Under the pieces are notes generated by a model. The model was given only the letters and a program-made list of their open reading frames with translations. It was not told where the DNA came from and made no database searches. From Methylocystis rosea (GTDB lineage: Bacteria > Pseudomonadota > Alphaproteobacteria > Rhizobiales > Beijerinckiaceae): DNA of 64,000 bases. The stretch covers positions 2,951,501 through 3,015,500 of the forward strand of contig NZ_CP034086.1 of NCBI RefSeq assembly GCF_003855495.1, given 5' to 3'. The position numbers and the translations under genes were made by a program. Below are positions 55,043 through 64,000 of this stretch, one piece after another (positions within the stretch are counted from its first letter, which is position 1; each line of letters opens with the position of its first letter).

Positions 55043-56892
55043 GCGCGGCGCGCCCGCGCCGCCAGCAGCGTCAACGCCGAAGGCGTCATGCCGTCGATCC
55101 GCTGCGCCTGGCCGATGGTGCGCGGCCGCAGATAGCTCAATTTTCCGCGCAATTCCGCCGAAAGTCCGGCGATCGCCGCATAATCCAACCCATCCGGCAG
55201 CGCCAGGCGCTCGTCGCGTCGATACGCGTCGATATCGGCCTGCTGGCGGTCGAGATAGACGGCGTAGCCGGCCTCGGTCTCCAGTCGCTCGGCAGTATCG
55301 GCGTCAATTCCGCTCAACTCGGGCCAGATCGACGCCAGGCGATCCAGCGTGATGTCCGGAAAGGACAGCAGCGCATAGGCGCTGCGGCGCAGCCCGTCCT
55401 GATTGACCGGCAGACCGTGCCGGCGCGCCGCCGCAGAGGTCAATTCCCGCGTTTGCACCATGGTTCGCGCAGCTTCGAGGCGGGCAGCGCGGGCTGAGTG
55501 ATGGGACGCTCGATCAGCGCCGACGCAGCCGATCTCTAGGCCCCGCGGCGTTAGGCGCTCGTCGGCGTTGTCGGCGCGCAGCGACAGGCGATATTCGGCG
55601 CGCGAGGTGAACATGCGGTAAGGCTCGCTGACCCCCCGGGTGACGAGATCGTCGATCATCACGCCGAGATAGGCTTCCGCGCGATCGAAGACGATTTCGG
55701 CCGTTCCGGCGGCGTAGCGCGCCGCATTGATCCCGGCGAGCAGCCCTTGTGCGGCGGCTTCCTCATATCCCGTCGTGCCATTGATCTGCCCGGCGAAGAA
55801 AAGACCGCGAAAACGCTTGGTTTCGAGGGTCGCCGAGAGTTCGCGCGGATCGACATAATCATATTCGATCGCATAGCCCGGCCGCAGAATACGGGTCTCC
55901 TCTAGCCCAGGAATGGCGTTGATGAAGGCCTGCTGAGTCGTCAGCGGCAGCGAGGTCGAAATGCCGTTCGGATAGACAGTGTCGTCGTCGAGCCCTTCGG
56001 GTTCGAGAAAAATCTGATGGGCGTCGCGATCGGCGAAGCGCGTCACCTTGTCCTCGATCGAGGGGCAATAGCGCGGTCCGGGGCCGGAGATGGCCCCCGT
56101 GCGCATTGGCGAGCGATGCAGATCGTCGAGTATGATCCGATGCGCGGCAGGCGTCGTGCGCGTGACGCCGCAGGCGATCTGGCGGTTCGCGATCGCCGTC
56201 GTCAGATAGGAGAAGGGTTCGGGCGTCGAATCGCCCCATTGGACTTCGAGAGCGTCCCAGCGGATCGTGCGGCCGTCGAGCCGCGGCGGTGTGCCGGTCT
56301 TGAGCCGCGCGACCGCAAAACCGGCCGCCCGCAACCGTCGGCTTAAGCCGTTGGAAGGCGCATCGCCCATCCGTCCAGCGGGCGTGCGCTCATCGCCGAT
56401 ATGGATCACCCCGCCGAGAAATGTGCCGGTGGCGATGACGACGGACGCGGCGCTGATCTGGCCCTCGGCGGTGACGACGCCGCGAATAGTTTGGCCCTCC
56501 ATCAGCAGATCTTCGACGGAGGCTTCGACGATCGCCAGATTTTTCGTCTCATTCAGCGCGGCCTGCATCGCCGCGCGATAGAGCTTGCGGTCGGCCTGGG
56601 CGCGGGGACCGCGCACCGCCGGGCCCTTGGAGCGGTTGAGCACGCGGAACTGGATGCCGGCGGCGTCAGCGACCCGTCCCATCAGTCCATCCAGCGCATC
56701 GATCTCCCGTACCAGCTGGCCCTTACCGAGCCCGCCGATCGCCGGATTGCAGGACATTTCGCCAATTTTTGCGCGGCTCTGGGTCACCAGCGCCGTGTGC
56801 GCGCCAAGACGCGCCGCTACAGCCGCAGCCTCACAGCCGGCGTGGCCGCCGCCGATCACAATGACGTCGAATTGCTTCATAGCGGAATTCAT
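55039..56892 (-). CDS. mnmG: tRNA uridine 5-carboxymethylaminomethyl modification enzyme MnmG
   Basis: The FAD-dependent MnmG (GidA), with MnmE, modifies the wobble uridine of several tRNAs. The 617-residue length is normal. The FAD-binding motif [16 protein letters not shown] lies at residues 8-23, and the family landmarks [23 protein letters not shown] and [23 protein letters not shown] follow. The start could be ATG 56892 or four codons later (56880). The mnmE gene is upstream in the same operon, with a parS site between. Confidence 0.96.
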   Translation of the reverse strand: MNSAMKQFDVIVIGGGHAGCEAAAVAARLGAHTALVTQSRAKIGEMSCNPAIGGLGKGQLVREIDALDGLMGRVADAAGIQFRVLNRSKGPAVRGPRAQADRKLYRAAMQAALNETKNLAIVEASVEDLLMEGQTIRGVVTAEGQISAASVVIATGTFLGGVIHIGDERTPAGRMGDAPSNGLSRRLRAAGFAVARLKTGTPPRLDGRTIRWDALEVQWGDSTPEPFSYLTTAIANRQIACGVTRTTPAAHRIILDDLHRSPMRTGAISGPGPRYCPSIEDKVTRFADRDAHQIFLEPEGLDDDTVYPNGISTSLPLTTQQAFINAIPGLEETRILRPGYAIEYDYVDPRELSATLETKRFRGLFFAGQINGTTGYEEAAAQGLLAGINAARYAAGTAEIVFDRAEAYLGVMIDDLVTRGVSEPYRMFTSRAEYRLSLRADNADERLTPRGLEIGCVGADRASHHSARAARLEAARTMVQTRELTSAAARRHGLPVNQDGLRRSAYALLSFPDITLDRLASIWPELSGIDADTAERLETEAGYAVYLDRQQADIDAYRRDERLALPDGLDYAAIAGLSAELRGKLSYLRPRTIGQAQRIDGMTPSALTLLAARARRA

Positions 56893-56901
56893 GGCTTGGC
56901 C

Positions 56902-56917
56902 TGTTTCACGTGAAACA
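56902..56917. other. parS site 2, between mnmE and mnmG
   Basis: A second perfect TGTTTCACGTGAAACA lies in the short gap between the mnmE stop and the mnmG start. It is 2.2 kb from the first site, and together they place the centromere region here. Confidence 0.97.
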
Positions 56918-56919
56918 TA

Positions 56920-58218
56920 TCATTTGCCGATACAGAAACGCGAGAAAACCGCATCGAGAATTTCTTCGACGTCGACGGCGCCGACAATCCGCCCGAGCGC
57001 GGCGCTGGCGCGGCGCAACTCCTCGGCCTGAAGCTCGAGCGCCTCGCCTCCAGCTAGGACAATGTCAATGCTTTCAACGGCTTGCTCCAGCGCGCGACGA
57101 TGCCTTTCTCGCACGATCAGCGACGACGCCCCGTCACCCAATCGCGCCCGGGCGCGCGCTTCAATCGCTGCCGCCAACGTCTCCAACCCCTCGCCGCTCA
57201 AAGCGCAGACGCCGATCGCGCCTTGCGGCGCCGGCGCCAGATCGGTTTTGGTCGCAACGCGGATTGTCTCGACGTCGTGCGCCGGCGGCGCCTCCGCAGA
57301 ATCCGACAGCCACAGCGCCAGGTCGGCGGTTTCGACCCGCGCCAGCGTCCGGTCGACGCCGATCCGCTCGATCGCGTCGGCCGCCTCGCGCAGTCCCGCC
57401 GTGTCGATCAACGTGACGGGCAAACCGCCAATATCGAGATGCGCCTCGATCATGTCGCGCGTGGTGCCGGGGATCGGCGAGACGATTACGAGATCGCGCC
57501 GGGTCAGCGCGTTGATCAGCGTCGATTTGCCGACGTTCGGCCGCCCGAGAATCATGACGACGAACCCGTCGCGCATGCGCTCCGAGGCTGGCGCGAGCCG
57601 CAGCGCCGCGCGCATGTCCTCGGCGAGCGGCGAAAGCAGCGCGCCAAGCCGCGCCGACGAAAACACCCCCACATCCGCCTCGTCGCTGAAGTCGAGCTCG
57701 GCCTCGACAAGCGCCAGCGACTCGACCAGCGCCGTACGCCAGCCCTCGACCTTCCGGCGCAACGCGCCGCCCGCCACCCGCAGCGCCTGTCGCCGCTGCG
57801 CCTCGGTCTGCGCGTCGACGAGATCGGCCAGCGCTTCCGCCTGAGAGAGATCGAGCTTGCCATTGGCGAAGCTGCGGCGCGCGAATTCACCGGGTTCGGC
57901 CGGCCGCACGCCAGGCAGCCGATGCAAAGCGGCGAGCGCGCCCTCGACGACCGCCCGGCCGCCATGGAGCTGCAGCTCGGCGTAATCCTCCCCCGTTGAC
58001 GACGCGGGACCGGGAAAGAACAGCGCAATCCCCCGATCAAGCATTTCCCCGGTCTGGGGATCGCGCAGAACCGCAAAACTCGCCTGCCGCGGCGCCGGGA
58101 GCTTGCCGGCGAGCGCCTCGACCGCCTCCCCGGCCCCCGGCCCCGAAATCCGGATGACGGCGATGGCGGCGCGCCCTGCGCCGGTGCCGAGCGCGAAGAT
58201 CGTGTCATCCGCCGTCAC
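56920..58218 (-). CDS. mnmE: tRNA modification GTPase MnmE
   Basis: The GTPase partner of MnmG has 432 residues. An N-terminal tetrahydrofolate-binding domain starts TIFALGTGAGRAAIAVIRISGP. The G domain has GRPNVGKSTLINAL (G1), TRDMIEAHLDIGGLPVTLIDTAGLRE (G2/G3) and ATKTDLA (G4). The C-terminal CIGK with the conserved cysteine ends the protein. It is preceded by a Rieske oxygenase gene whose stop overlaps its start (ATGA). Confidence 0.96.
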   Translation of the reverse strand: MTADDTIFALGTGAGRAAIAVIRISGPGAGEAVEALAGKLPAPRQASFAVLRDPQTGEMLDRGIALFFPGPASSTGEDYAELQLHGGRAVVEGALAALHRLPGVRPAEPGEFARRSFANGKLDLSQAEALADLVDAQTEAQRRQALRVAGGALRRKVEGWRTALVESLALVEAELDFSDEADVGVFSSARLGALLSPLAEDMRAALRLAPASERMRDGFVVMILGRPNVGKSTLINALTRRDLVIVSPIPGTTRDMIEAHLDIGGLPVTLIDTAGLREAADAIERIGVDRTLARVETADLALWLSDSAEAPPAHDVETIRVATKTDLAPAPQGAIGVCALSGEGLETLAAAIEARARARLGDGASSLIVRERHRRALEQAVESIDIVLAGGEALELQAEELRRASAALGRIVGAVDVEEILDAVFSRFCIGK

Positions 58219-59192
58219 GGCGCGGCTGCCTGGGGTCGGCGCGGCGCCGATACGGAGCTTCCCAGCAGCCGCTCGCGATAAATCTTGCGAAACGCCAGGG
58301 TCGGCGCGTCGGTGCGCACGGACGCCTCCTCGGCCGCCGGCGGAGCCACAGGCGGCAGAGAGGATTCAACAATCGCCTGATCCTCGCGGGCGATCCTGCG
58401 GTTCATCCAGCGGAAGGCGAAATCAAACAGCGGCGCACGCGCAAAGCTACGCACGGTCAGCAGCCAGAGTCGTGTCGTCTCCTCGTCTTCGGGAATGCAG
58501 GCGACCATGAGCCGAAAAATCTTCCCCGGCGGATCGATGAAGAGCTCCATCACATTGGGGAAGCGGTAATCCATATTGCCGGCGCGGGGCGCGCCGTCGA
58601 CGCTCGCGCAAATGCGCCCGCCGTAGGGCTGTGGCTCGAACGCCATCTCTAGCCTGCCAGCGCCGACATATTTGGAAAGATCGCGCCCGATCGTGCTGCG
58701 GTGCACAAAAGGCAGATGCGGACTGTCAAGCATGTTTTCCATGACCCGCGTCCAATGCGCCTTCCAGACCACCGATTGGGCGCACAGCGTGACGCCCTGC
58801 GGCGCCATAAGCGTTTGAGATAGCGAAGGTTCTTCGATGGAATCGACGCCCGTGTAGAGCCACAACAGACCGCCGGACTCGCTGCACGGCAGCGCCACGG
58901 CGCTCAAGTTTTCGCGTTTTGCGTCTGGATTCCAGGGGACGTGGCAGTTACGGCCCGCGCCGTCGAAGCGCCAGCCGTGGAAGGGACATTCGATGACGCC
59001 CGTCTCGACTCGCCCGAGCGAGAGCGCGACGCCGCGATGCGGACATCGATCGACGAGGGCGCAGGCCTTGCCGCCCGCGTCCCGGAAGAAGACGACACGC
59101 TCGCCGGCGACGCGCATCGCCAGCGGCGTGTCGCGCTTCAGATCGCACGCCAGGCCGACGATCGTCCACACATTGGCGAAATCCTTGAACAT
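58215..59192 (-). CDS. Rieske non-heme iron oxygenase
   Basis: The 325-residue ring-hydroxylating type oxygenase has a Rieske [2Fe-2S] site formed by C50-x-H52 (CPHRG) and C69-x2-H72 (CPFHGW). The mononuclear iron site is D156-H159-H164 (MLDSPHLPFVHRS). The order and length fit the pheophorbide a oxygenase / vanillate O-demethylase group. No reductase gene is nearby, and the substrate is unknown. Its stop overlaps the mnmE start by four bases, so it lies in the promoter-proximal part of the mnmE operon, an unusual place. Confidence 0.88.
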   Translation of the reverse strand: MFKDFANVWTIVGLACDLKRDTPLAMRVAGERVVFFRDAGGKACALVDRCPHRGVALSLGRVETGVIECPFHGWRFDGAGRNCHVPWNPDAKRENLSAVALPCSESGGLLWLYTGVDSIEEPSLSQTLMAPQGVTLCAQSVVWKAHWTRVMENMLDSPHLPFVHRSTIGRDLSKYVGAGRLEMAFEPQPYGGRICASVDGAPRAGNMDYRFPNVMELFIDPPGKIFRLMVACIPEDEETTRLWLLTVRSFARAPLFDFAFRWMNRRIAREDQAIVESSLPPVAPPAAEEASVRTDAPTLAFRKIYRERLLGSSVSAPRRPQAAAP

Positions 59193-59251
59193 GCGCGCCG
59201 CTTATTTCCTTCGCCGCTGGAATTCGCAAGGACTGTCCGGCACAAAGACAT

Positions 59252-59764
59252 ATGCGAACGCGAGCAATATGTCGCCGGCTCAACGGCTCGGACGCGGGGT
59301 GCTTTCAGGCATTGCGACTCGAGAGCTTTACATTGGAGCCCCGCGCCTTTCGCTTCGCGCCGGAAGATGAAGCCCATATCGCGCCAGACGCGGTCGCCGC
59401 ACGCCTTCAGCGCGACTTTGTCATCGGCGCGTTCATCGCAGACGACTCGCAATTGATTGGCGTTGGCGGACTCGCTTGGAGCGACGGCGTGAAGACGCGC
59501 CACAAAGCGCTGCTATACGGCATGTATGTGAAAGCCGCAGAGCGCGGAACAGGCGCCGCCGACGCGATCATGAAAAGACTGATCGACGAGGCGCGCGGCA
59601 AGGTCGAGATCGTCACGCTTACCGTCGTCTCGACGAATTTTCGCGCGCTGCGTTTCTATGAGCGATGGGGATTTCGCGCCTATGGCGTCGAAGAGCGCTC
59701 AGCGAAAAACGGCGACGGCGATTATCTCGACGAAACGCTGATGGCGCTTCGTTTCAACGAATAA
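59252..59764 (+). CDS. GNAT-family N-acetyltransferase
   Basis: The 170-residue protein has the GNAT fold: an N-terminal strand-helix (CFQALRLESFTLEPRAF), the CoA-binding region KALLYGMYVKAAERGTGAADAIMKRLIDEA with motif A reading AAERGTGAA rather than the usual Q/R-x-x-G-x-G/A, and TLTVVSTNFRALRFYERWGF at the end. The substrate is unknown. It is divergent from the Rieske gene and convergent with rho, a single insertion in the conserved block. Confidence 0.85.
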   Translation: MRTRAICRRLNGSDAGCFQALRLESFTLEPRAFRFAPEDEAHIAPDAVAARLQRDFVIGAFIADDSQLIGVGGLAWSDGVKTRHKALLYGMYVKAAERGTGAADAIMKRLIDEARGKVEIVTLTVVSTNFRALRFYERWGFRAYGVEERSAKNGDGDYLDETLMALRFNE

Positions 59765-59812
59765 AACAGGCGGCAAGAACGGGCCGATGACTCGGCCGAA
59801 GTCTTATCGCCG

Positions 59813-61078
<1,266 letters not shown>

Positions 61079-61379
61079 TCAGGAGGAACCTTGGGTATTA
61101 CTGGCGCGCAGATGGAAACGAGCCGGAGAGAAGAGGTGGGGCGGGGGAGACGGCCTTCGGGGAGCGCCGGCGAAAATCCGGCGATGCCGCTACAAGCAGA
61201 CACGGGCCTCAGAGGGATATGGCTCACTTAGACAATTTCCAGACATGAATCAAGAGTTCCGTTAAAGCGGTCTTAACGCGCCGGCCGGGCTCGCGCCGCT
61301 GGCGCAGCCGGACTGAGGCGCCGCATAATCTTTTCCCCTTTGCTCATCTCACCCCCTCTTTTTGCTCACGGGACTTCAG
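61079..61379. other. Intergenic region between divergent rho and repeat protein
   Basis: The 301 bases contain the rho leader and the promoter region of the plus-strand gene at 61380. Two GC-rich inverted repeats (GCGCCGGCGAAAATCCGGCG near 61160, and CGGCCGGGCTCGCGCC/GGCGCAGCCGG near 61285) may be regulatory hairpins. No tRNA or other RNA is recognised. Confidence 0.45.
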
Positions 61380-62144
61380 ATGGCCGCCATCAATCTCGCT
61401 CGCTATCCGGTTCGACTGGACGGCGAAAGCGCCGACGTCGGCGACGCCGAGGAGCTCGTCGTCCTTCTCGACGTGCTCAACGGCCGCCGCGACCGGGAGG
61501 TTCTCACGCAGCTGCGCCCGCATTTGCCGCAAATCATTCGCAAGCCTTCGGACCTGCCGCTGCTGATGCGCGAACTCGGTCGCGACGACCAGATCTTCCT
61601 CGTCGAGGCGATGAGCGATTCCTTGGCCGACGCTCTGCAGACCGCGCGTCACCTGCGCGAGTTGCTGGCGACGATCGCGGAGCCGCAAGTCAGATTGAGC
61701 GTCATCGACACTCTTGGCGGACCAGGATTGCGCAAGCTTATCGTCACCGCGCGGGACCTTTCAGGCGCTTTGGAATGGACCTATGCGCAACGCAGCCGGC
61801 GGCTTCTTGAACTTCTCGGCGCCGATTATTTGCGTCGCCTCATCCGCCATGGCGACGATCTGGCGCTCGCGTTAAACGCGCTCGCCGAAGACGCTCAACG
61901 CGCGCTGCTCGACAGCATCGGATTCGCACGCGTCGCGGAGTTGACGCGCAACGCGCGCGATCTGGCGCTGCTGCTGCGCGCGCTCCCGCCCACCATCAGC
62001 GCGACTCTGCTTGATCAATTCGATCGCCAACAGCTTGTGGAGATCATCGTCGACCGTAGGGCGTGGATTTACCTCTACGATCGGATTAGGCCCGACGAGG
62101 CCATCCAGTTGCTCGCCAAGCTCGGAGCGGACAATGCCGTATGA
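61380..62144 (+). CDS. Protein of six ~34-residue tandem helical repeats
   Basis: I recognise no characterised family. The 254-residue protein has a ~47-residue head and then six repeats at 48-80, 81-114, 115-148, 149-182, 183-216 and 217-250, all 34 residues except the first (33). The consensus is roughly L..LI...RDL..LL..L.....R.LLD.LG, two helices per unit, so a solenoid or superhelix used for protein binding is likely. It has no signal peptide or membrane segment. The next gene overlaps its end by 11 bases, indicating a two-gene operon. Both are inserted between rho and hemJ. Confidence 0.75.
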   Translation: MAAINLARYPVRLDGESADVGDAEELVVLLDVLNGRRDREVLTQLRPHLPQIIRKPSDLPLLMRELGRDDQIFLVEAMSDSLADALQTARHLRELLATIAEPQVRLSVIDTLGGPGLRKLIVTARDLSGALEWTYAQRSRRLLELLGADYLRRLIRHGDDLALALNALAEDAQRALLDSIGFARVAELTRNARDLALLLRALPPTISATLLDQFDRQQLVEIIVDRRAWIYLYDRIRPDEAIQLLAKLGADNAV

Positions 62145-63189
62145 ACCATCGCGTATTTCGCGCCGCAACTCGCAAGACGTCGGTTCGCTTGCGCGGCTTC
62201 GCGGCAGCAGACGCCGGATGATTGACGCGCATCTTCACGTCGTCGATTTCGTCCAGGAGACGCCAGGCGGACCGGCGCTCCTCGATCACATGGATCGCGC
62301 CAATGTCGATAAGGCGGTGATCTTCGGACTGCCGGTGCGCAAGCTATGGAACGAATATGACCGCGAGCCGCCGGACTATTATCTCGCCAATGACGCGCAC
62401 TGCTATTATTACGCCTATACGGACGTCATCGTCGCCGAGATGGTGCGCGCGCTGCCCGCAGAGCATCAGAGCCGACTCTATCCGCTGATCTGCGGCTTCA
62501 ATCCAGTCGATCGCTACGCCATTCGTCACGTCGAGCGGCTATATGAGCAATATCCCGACGTGTGGAGCGGCATTGGCGAAATGCTGTTGCGCCACGATGA
62601 TCTCACCGCCTTCACCTTCGGCGAAAACGCGCGCGCCAATCATCGCGCGCTCTACCCGATCTACGAATTTGCAGCACACTACGACCTTCCGGTGCTGTTG
62701 CATCAAAACGTCACGGCCGTTTCGAAAGGCGATCATCCCGTCTATCTCTTCGAACTCGAAGAGGCGCTGCGCGAATTTCCGCGCACGCGCTTCATCTTCG
62801 CGCATTGCGGCATGTCGCGGCGGGTGAATGCGCCCTTCTATTATCAGATGGTCGAGCGGCTGCTCGATCAATATCCAAATGTCTGCGTCGATTATTCATG
62901 GGTCATCTACGACGTCGCCATCTGCCCTGACTGCGCGCCGGACGAAAATTGGCTGGCGCTCACCGAACGTCATAGCGAGCGCATTTGTTTGGGCTCCGAC
63001 CTCGTCGCCAAATTCGAGCGCTTGGGACCAGAACTCCAACGCTACGACGTTTTTCTCGACCAGCTGAGCGACAAGGCCTGCGCGGATCTCTGCTGGCGAA
63101 CCGCAGAGCGCATCTATGGCGCCAACAAGGGCAAGGTGAATCGCGCCGCGCGGCCGATCGCGCCCGACTGGGATAAGATCATCGCCTAG
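62134..63189 (+). CDS. Amidohydrolase-family metal-dependent hydrolase
   Basis: The protein belongs to the amidohydrolase_2 (COG2159) TIM-barrel family: HxH metal ligands in DAHLHVVDF (H33, H35), a LLHQN histidine, the FAHCGMSRR histidine and the final Asp in CLGSDLVAKF. Substrates in this family range from aromatic acids to unknown metabolites. I chose ATG 62134 because CGGAGCGGACA precedes it and it overlaps the repeat gene end by 11 bases (351 residues). ATG 62218, which starts right at IDAHLHV, is the alternative. It is coupled to the repeat protein. Confidence 0.85.
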   Translation: MPYEPSRISRRNSQDVGSLARLRGSRRRMIDAHLHVVDFVQETPGGPALLDHMDRANVDKAVIFGLPVRKLWNEYDREPPDYYLANDAHCYYYAYTDVIVAEMVRALPAEHQSRLYPLICGFNPVDRYAIRHVERLYEQYPDVWSGIGEMLLRHDDLTAFTFGENARANHRALYPIYEFAAHYDLPVLLHQNVTAVSKGDHPVYLFELEEALREFPRTRFIFAHCGMSRRVNAPFYYQMVERLLDQYPNVCVDYSWVIYDVAICPDCAPDENWLALTERHSERICLGSDLVAKFERLGPELQRYDVFLDQLSDKACADLCWRTAERIYGANKGKVNRAARPIAPDWDKIIA

Positions 63190-63303
63190 AGCGCTTCCCG
63201 ATCACATGAACTCATGTGATCGATAAGGAATCGCTCAAAATCGAAATATTGGAGCAGGTTCTCATCGAAAAAGTCTGTCAACTTTTTCGGAACCTGCTCG
63301 AGA
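63190..63303. repeat. Dispersed intergenic repeat of two palindromes
   Basis: GATCACATGAACTCATGTGATC is followed by a conserved spacer (GATAAGGAATCGCTCAAAATCG, then AAATATTGG) and GAGCAGGTTC...AAAAAGT/ACTTTTT...GAACCTGCTC. These two hairpin units in this order are typical of a dispersed element in Hyphomicrobiales. It fills the gap between the amidohydrolase and hemJ stops and probably also terminates transcription from both sides. Confidence 0.75.
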
Positions 63304-63304
63304 A

Positions 63305-63724
63305 TCAGAACGGCTTGACGATCACCAGAATGACGACGCCGATCATTAGCAGGGTCGGCAGTTCATTGAAGATGCGATAGTAGCGCGGCGAATGAACATT
63401 GGCGTCTGCCGCGAAACGGCGCATCAGCGCGCCGTCATGAATATGCGCGGCGGTTAGCAGCACGACGAGCGTCGCTTTCGCATGAAACCATCCTGACGAC
63501 AGCGCGCCGCCCTCGATCGCCAGATAGATTCCCGTCATCCAGGCGACGAGCATCGCCGGCGTCATGATGTAGCGATACAGCCGCCGCTCCATGATCTTGA
63601 ACGTCTCGGAGAGCGCTCGCTCGCCCGCGCTGGCATGGTAGACGAAGAGACGCGGCAGATAGAGAAGCCCCGCCATCCACGAGATGATGGCGATCACATG
63701 CAGCGCTTTGATCCAGAGGTACAT
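63305..63724 (-). CDS. hemJ: Protoporphyrinogen IX oxidase HemJ
   Basis: The 139-residue membrane enzyme oxidises protoporphyrinogen IX in heme synthesis. It has four or five membrane helices with MYLWIKALHVIAIISWMAGLLYLPRLFVYH at the start, the conserved IMERRLYRYIMTPAM, GWFHAKATLVVLL and RYYRIFNELPTLLMIGVVILVIVKPF at the end. The histidines in LHVIA and in WFHAK are conserved. It starts directly after the hemE stop. Confidence 0.95.
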   Translation of the reverse strand: MYLWIKALHVIAIISWMAGLLYLPRLFVYHASAGERALSETFKIMERRLYRYIMTPAMLVAWMTGIYLAIEGGALSSGWFHAKATLVVLLTAAHIHDGALMRRFAADANVHSPRYYRIFNELPTLLMIGVVILVIVKPF

Positions 63725-63725
63725 G

Positions 63726-64000
63726 TCAGCCGGCCCCCCTAACGCGCGCGACAAGCCGCTCGACATTTTCGATCGGCGTCTGCTGCAAGATGCCGTGACC
63801 CAGATTGAAGATATGCGGACGGCCTTCGAAGGCGGCGAGAATCGAATCGACTTCGCGGTCGAGCGCTTCTCCGCCCGCGACAAGCACGAGCGGATCGAGA
63901 TTGCCTTGCAGCGGCACATTCGATTCGGTTTGCGCAACGGCCCATGCGGGATCGAGCGCCGTATCGATGCCGTAAGCATCCGCGCCGATCATCTGCGTAA
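63726..64000 (-). CDS. hemE: Uroporphyrinogen decarboxylase, 5' truncated by window edge
   Basis: Only the C-terminal ~91 residues are present: TQMIGADAYGIDTALDPAWA, VPLQGNLDPLVLVAGGEAL and FNLGHGILQQTPIENVERLV, all diagnostic of HemE, which decarboxylates uroporphyrinogen III to coproporphyrinogen III. It is adjacent to hemJ, as in many Alphaproteobacteria. The frame continues past the window. Confidence 0.95.
   Translation of the reverse strand, partial: TQMIGADAYGIDTALDPAWAVAQTESNVPLQGNLDPLVLVAGGEALDREVDSILAAFEGRPHIFNLGHGILQQTPIENVERLVARVRGAG

Noticed and set aside
61081..61231. Perfect AGGAGG followed by TTG and a 46-codon plus-strand frame next to the rho start
   Set aside because: It lies on the opposite strand to rho in its leader, has low-complexity composition and no family pattern; the Shine-Dalgarno match is probably chance.

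Overview
This window is a GC-rich chromosomal segment of an alphaproteobacterium, most likely of the order Hyphomicrobiales (Rhizobiales). The evidence is the C4-type 5-aminolevulinate synthase (hemA), the PhyR-NepR-EcfG general stress response locus, the lptB-rpoN-hpf-ptsN and purL-bolA-grxD orders, the many HWE/HisKA_2 sensor kinases and Omp25/31-type porins, and a parB-parA-rsmG-mnmG-mnmE-rho-hemJ-hemE block with two perfect parS sites. The Methylocystaceae/Beijerinckiaceae are my best guess at family level, but no methane-oxidation gene is present to prove it. No rRNA, tRNA, CRISPR array, prophage or insertion sequence was seen.

Layout. 1-1.6 kb: a truncated DUF3616-like gene, then a small stress/membrane locus in which two 24-codon membrane peptides flank a polytopic membrane protein. 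1.8-8.2 kb: central metabolism (maeB, ugd, hemA) and a PduO-type cobalamin adenosyltransferase. 8.2-14.1 kb: accessory genes (DUF2182/DUF1326 pair, an SDR lacking its catalytic Ser and Tyr, a DUF938 methyltransferase, a LysR regulator, a short HisKA_2 kinase with a cysteine cluster). 13.5-17.1 kb: a cobalamin-riboswitch operon of btuB and two genes of unknown function. 17.2-20.2 kb: an M20 peptidase and fumC. 20.3-22.7 kb: the general stress response (ecfG, nepR, phyR, a KGG-repeat protein), with a well-formed EcfG promoter upstream of nepR-ecfG. 22.7-27.7 kb: the ptsN-hpf-rpoN-lptB cluster and leuD.

27.8-34.5 kb: DUF2243, a membrane-anchored cyclic-nucleotide-binding protein, acs, a GAF-HWE kinase, a SOUL heme-binding protein and a Tat-exported deaminase. 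34.5-44 kb: fatty acid synthesis (fabD, fabG, acpP, fabF) followed by mltG, yicC and gmk; mltG carries a long Pro/Ala repeat region. 44-50.3 kb: a frameshifted DUF488 gene, rsmA with an in-frame palindromic insertion, pdxA, grxD-bolA and purL. 50.7-52.4 kb: an outer-membrane protein that appears to fuse an Omp25-type barrel to an OmpW-type barrel. 52.6-64 kb: the origin-proximal partition/tRNA-modification block (parB, parA, rsmG, mnmG, mnmE), a Rieske oxygenase, rho, then an inserted pair (a protein built of six ~34-residue helical repeats, overlapped by an amidohydrolase), hemJ and a truncated hemE. In Caulobacter the replication origin lies beside hemE, so oriC may be just past the right edge.

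How the parts fit: heme supply (hemA, hemJ, hemE) and B12 uptake and activation (btuB, PduO) are both present. The fab genes, mltG, lptB and the porins serve the envelope. PhyR, NepR, EcfG, RpoN and PtsN form the global regulation layer. The most unusual items are the 34-residue repeat protein with its coupled amidohydrolase, the palindrome inside rsmA, the unknown genes of the riboswitch operon, the double-barrel porin and the micro-ORF locus near the left edge.
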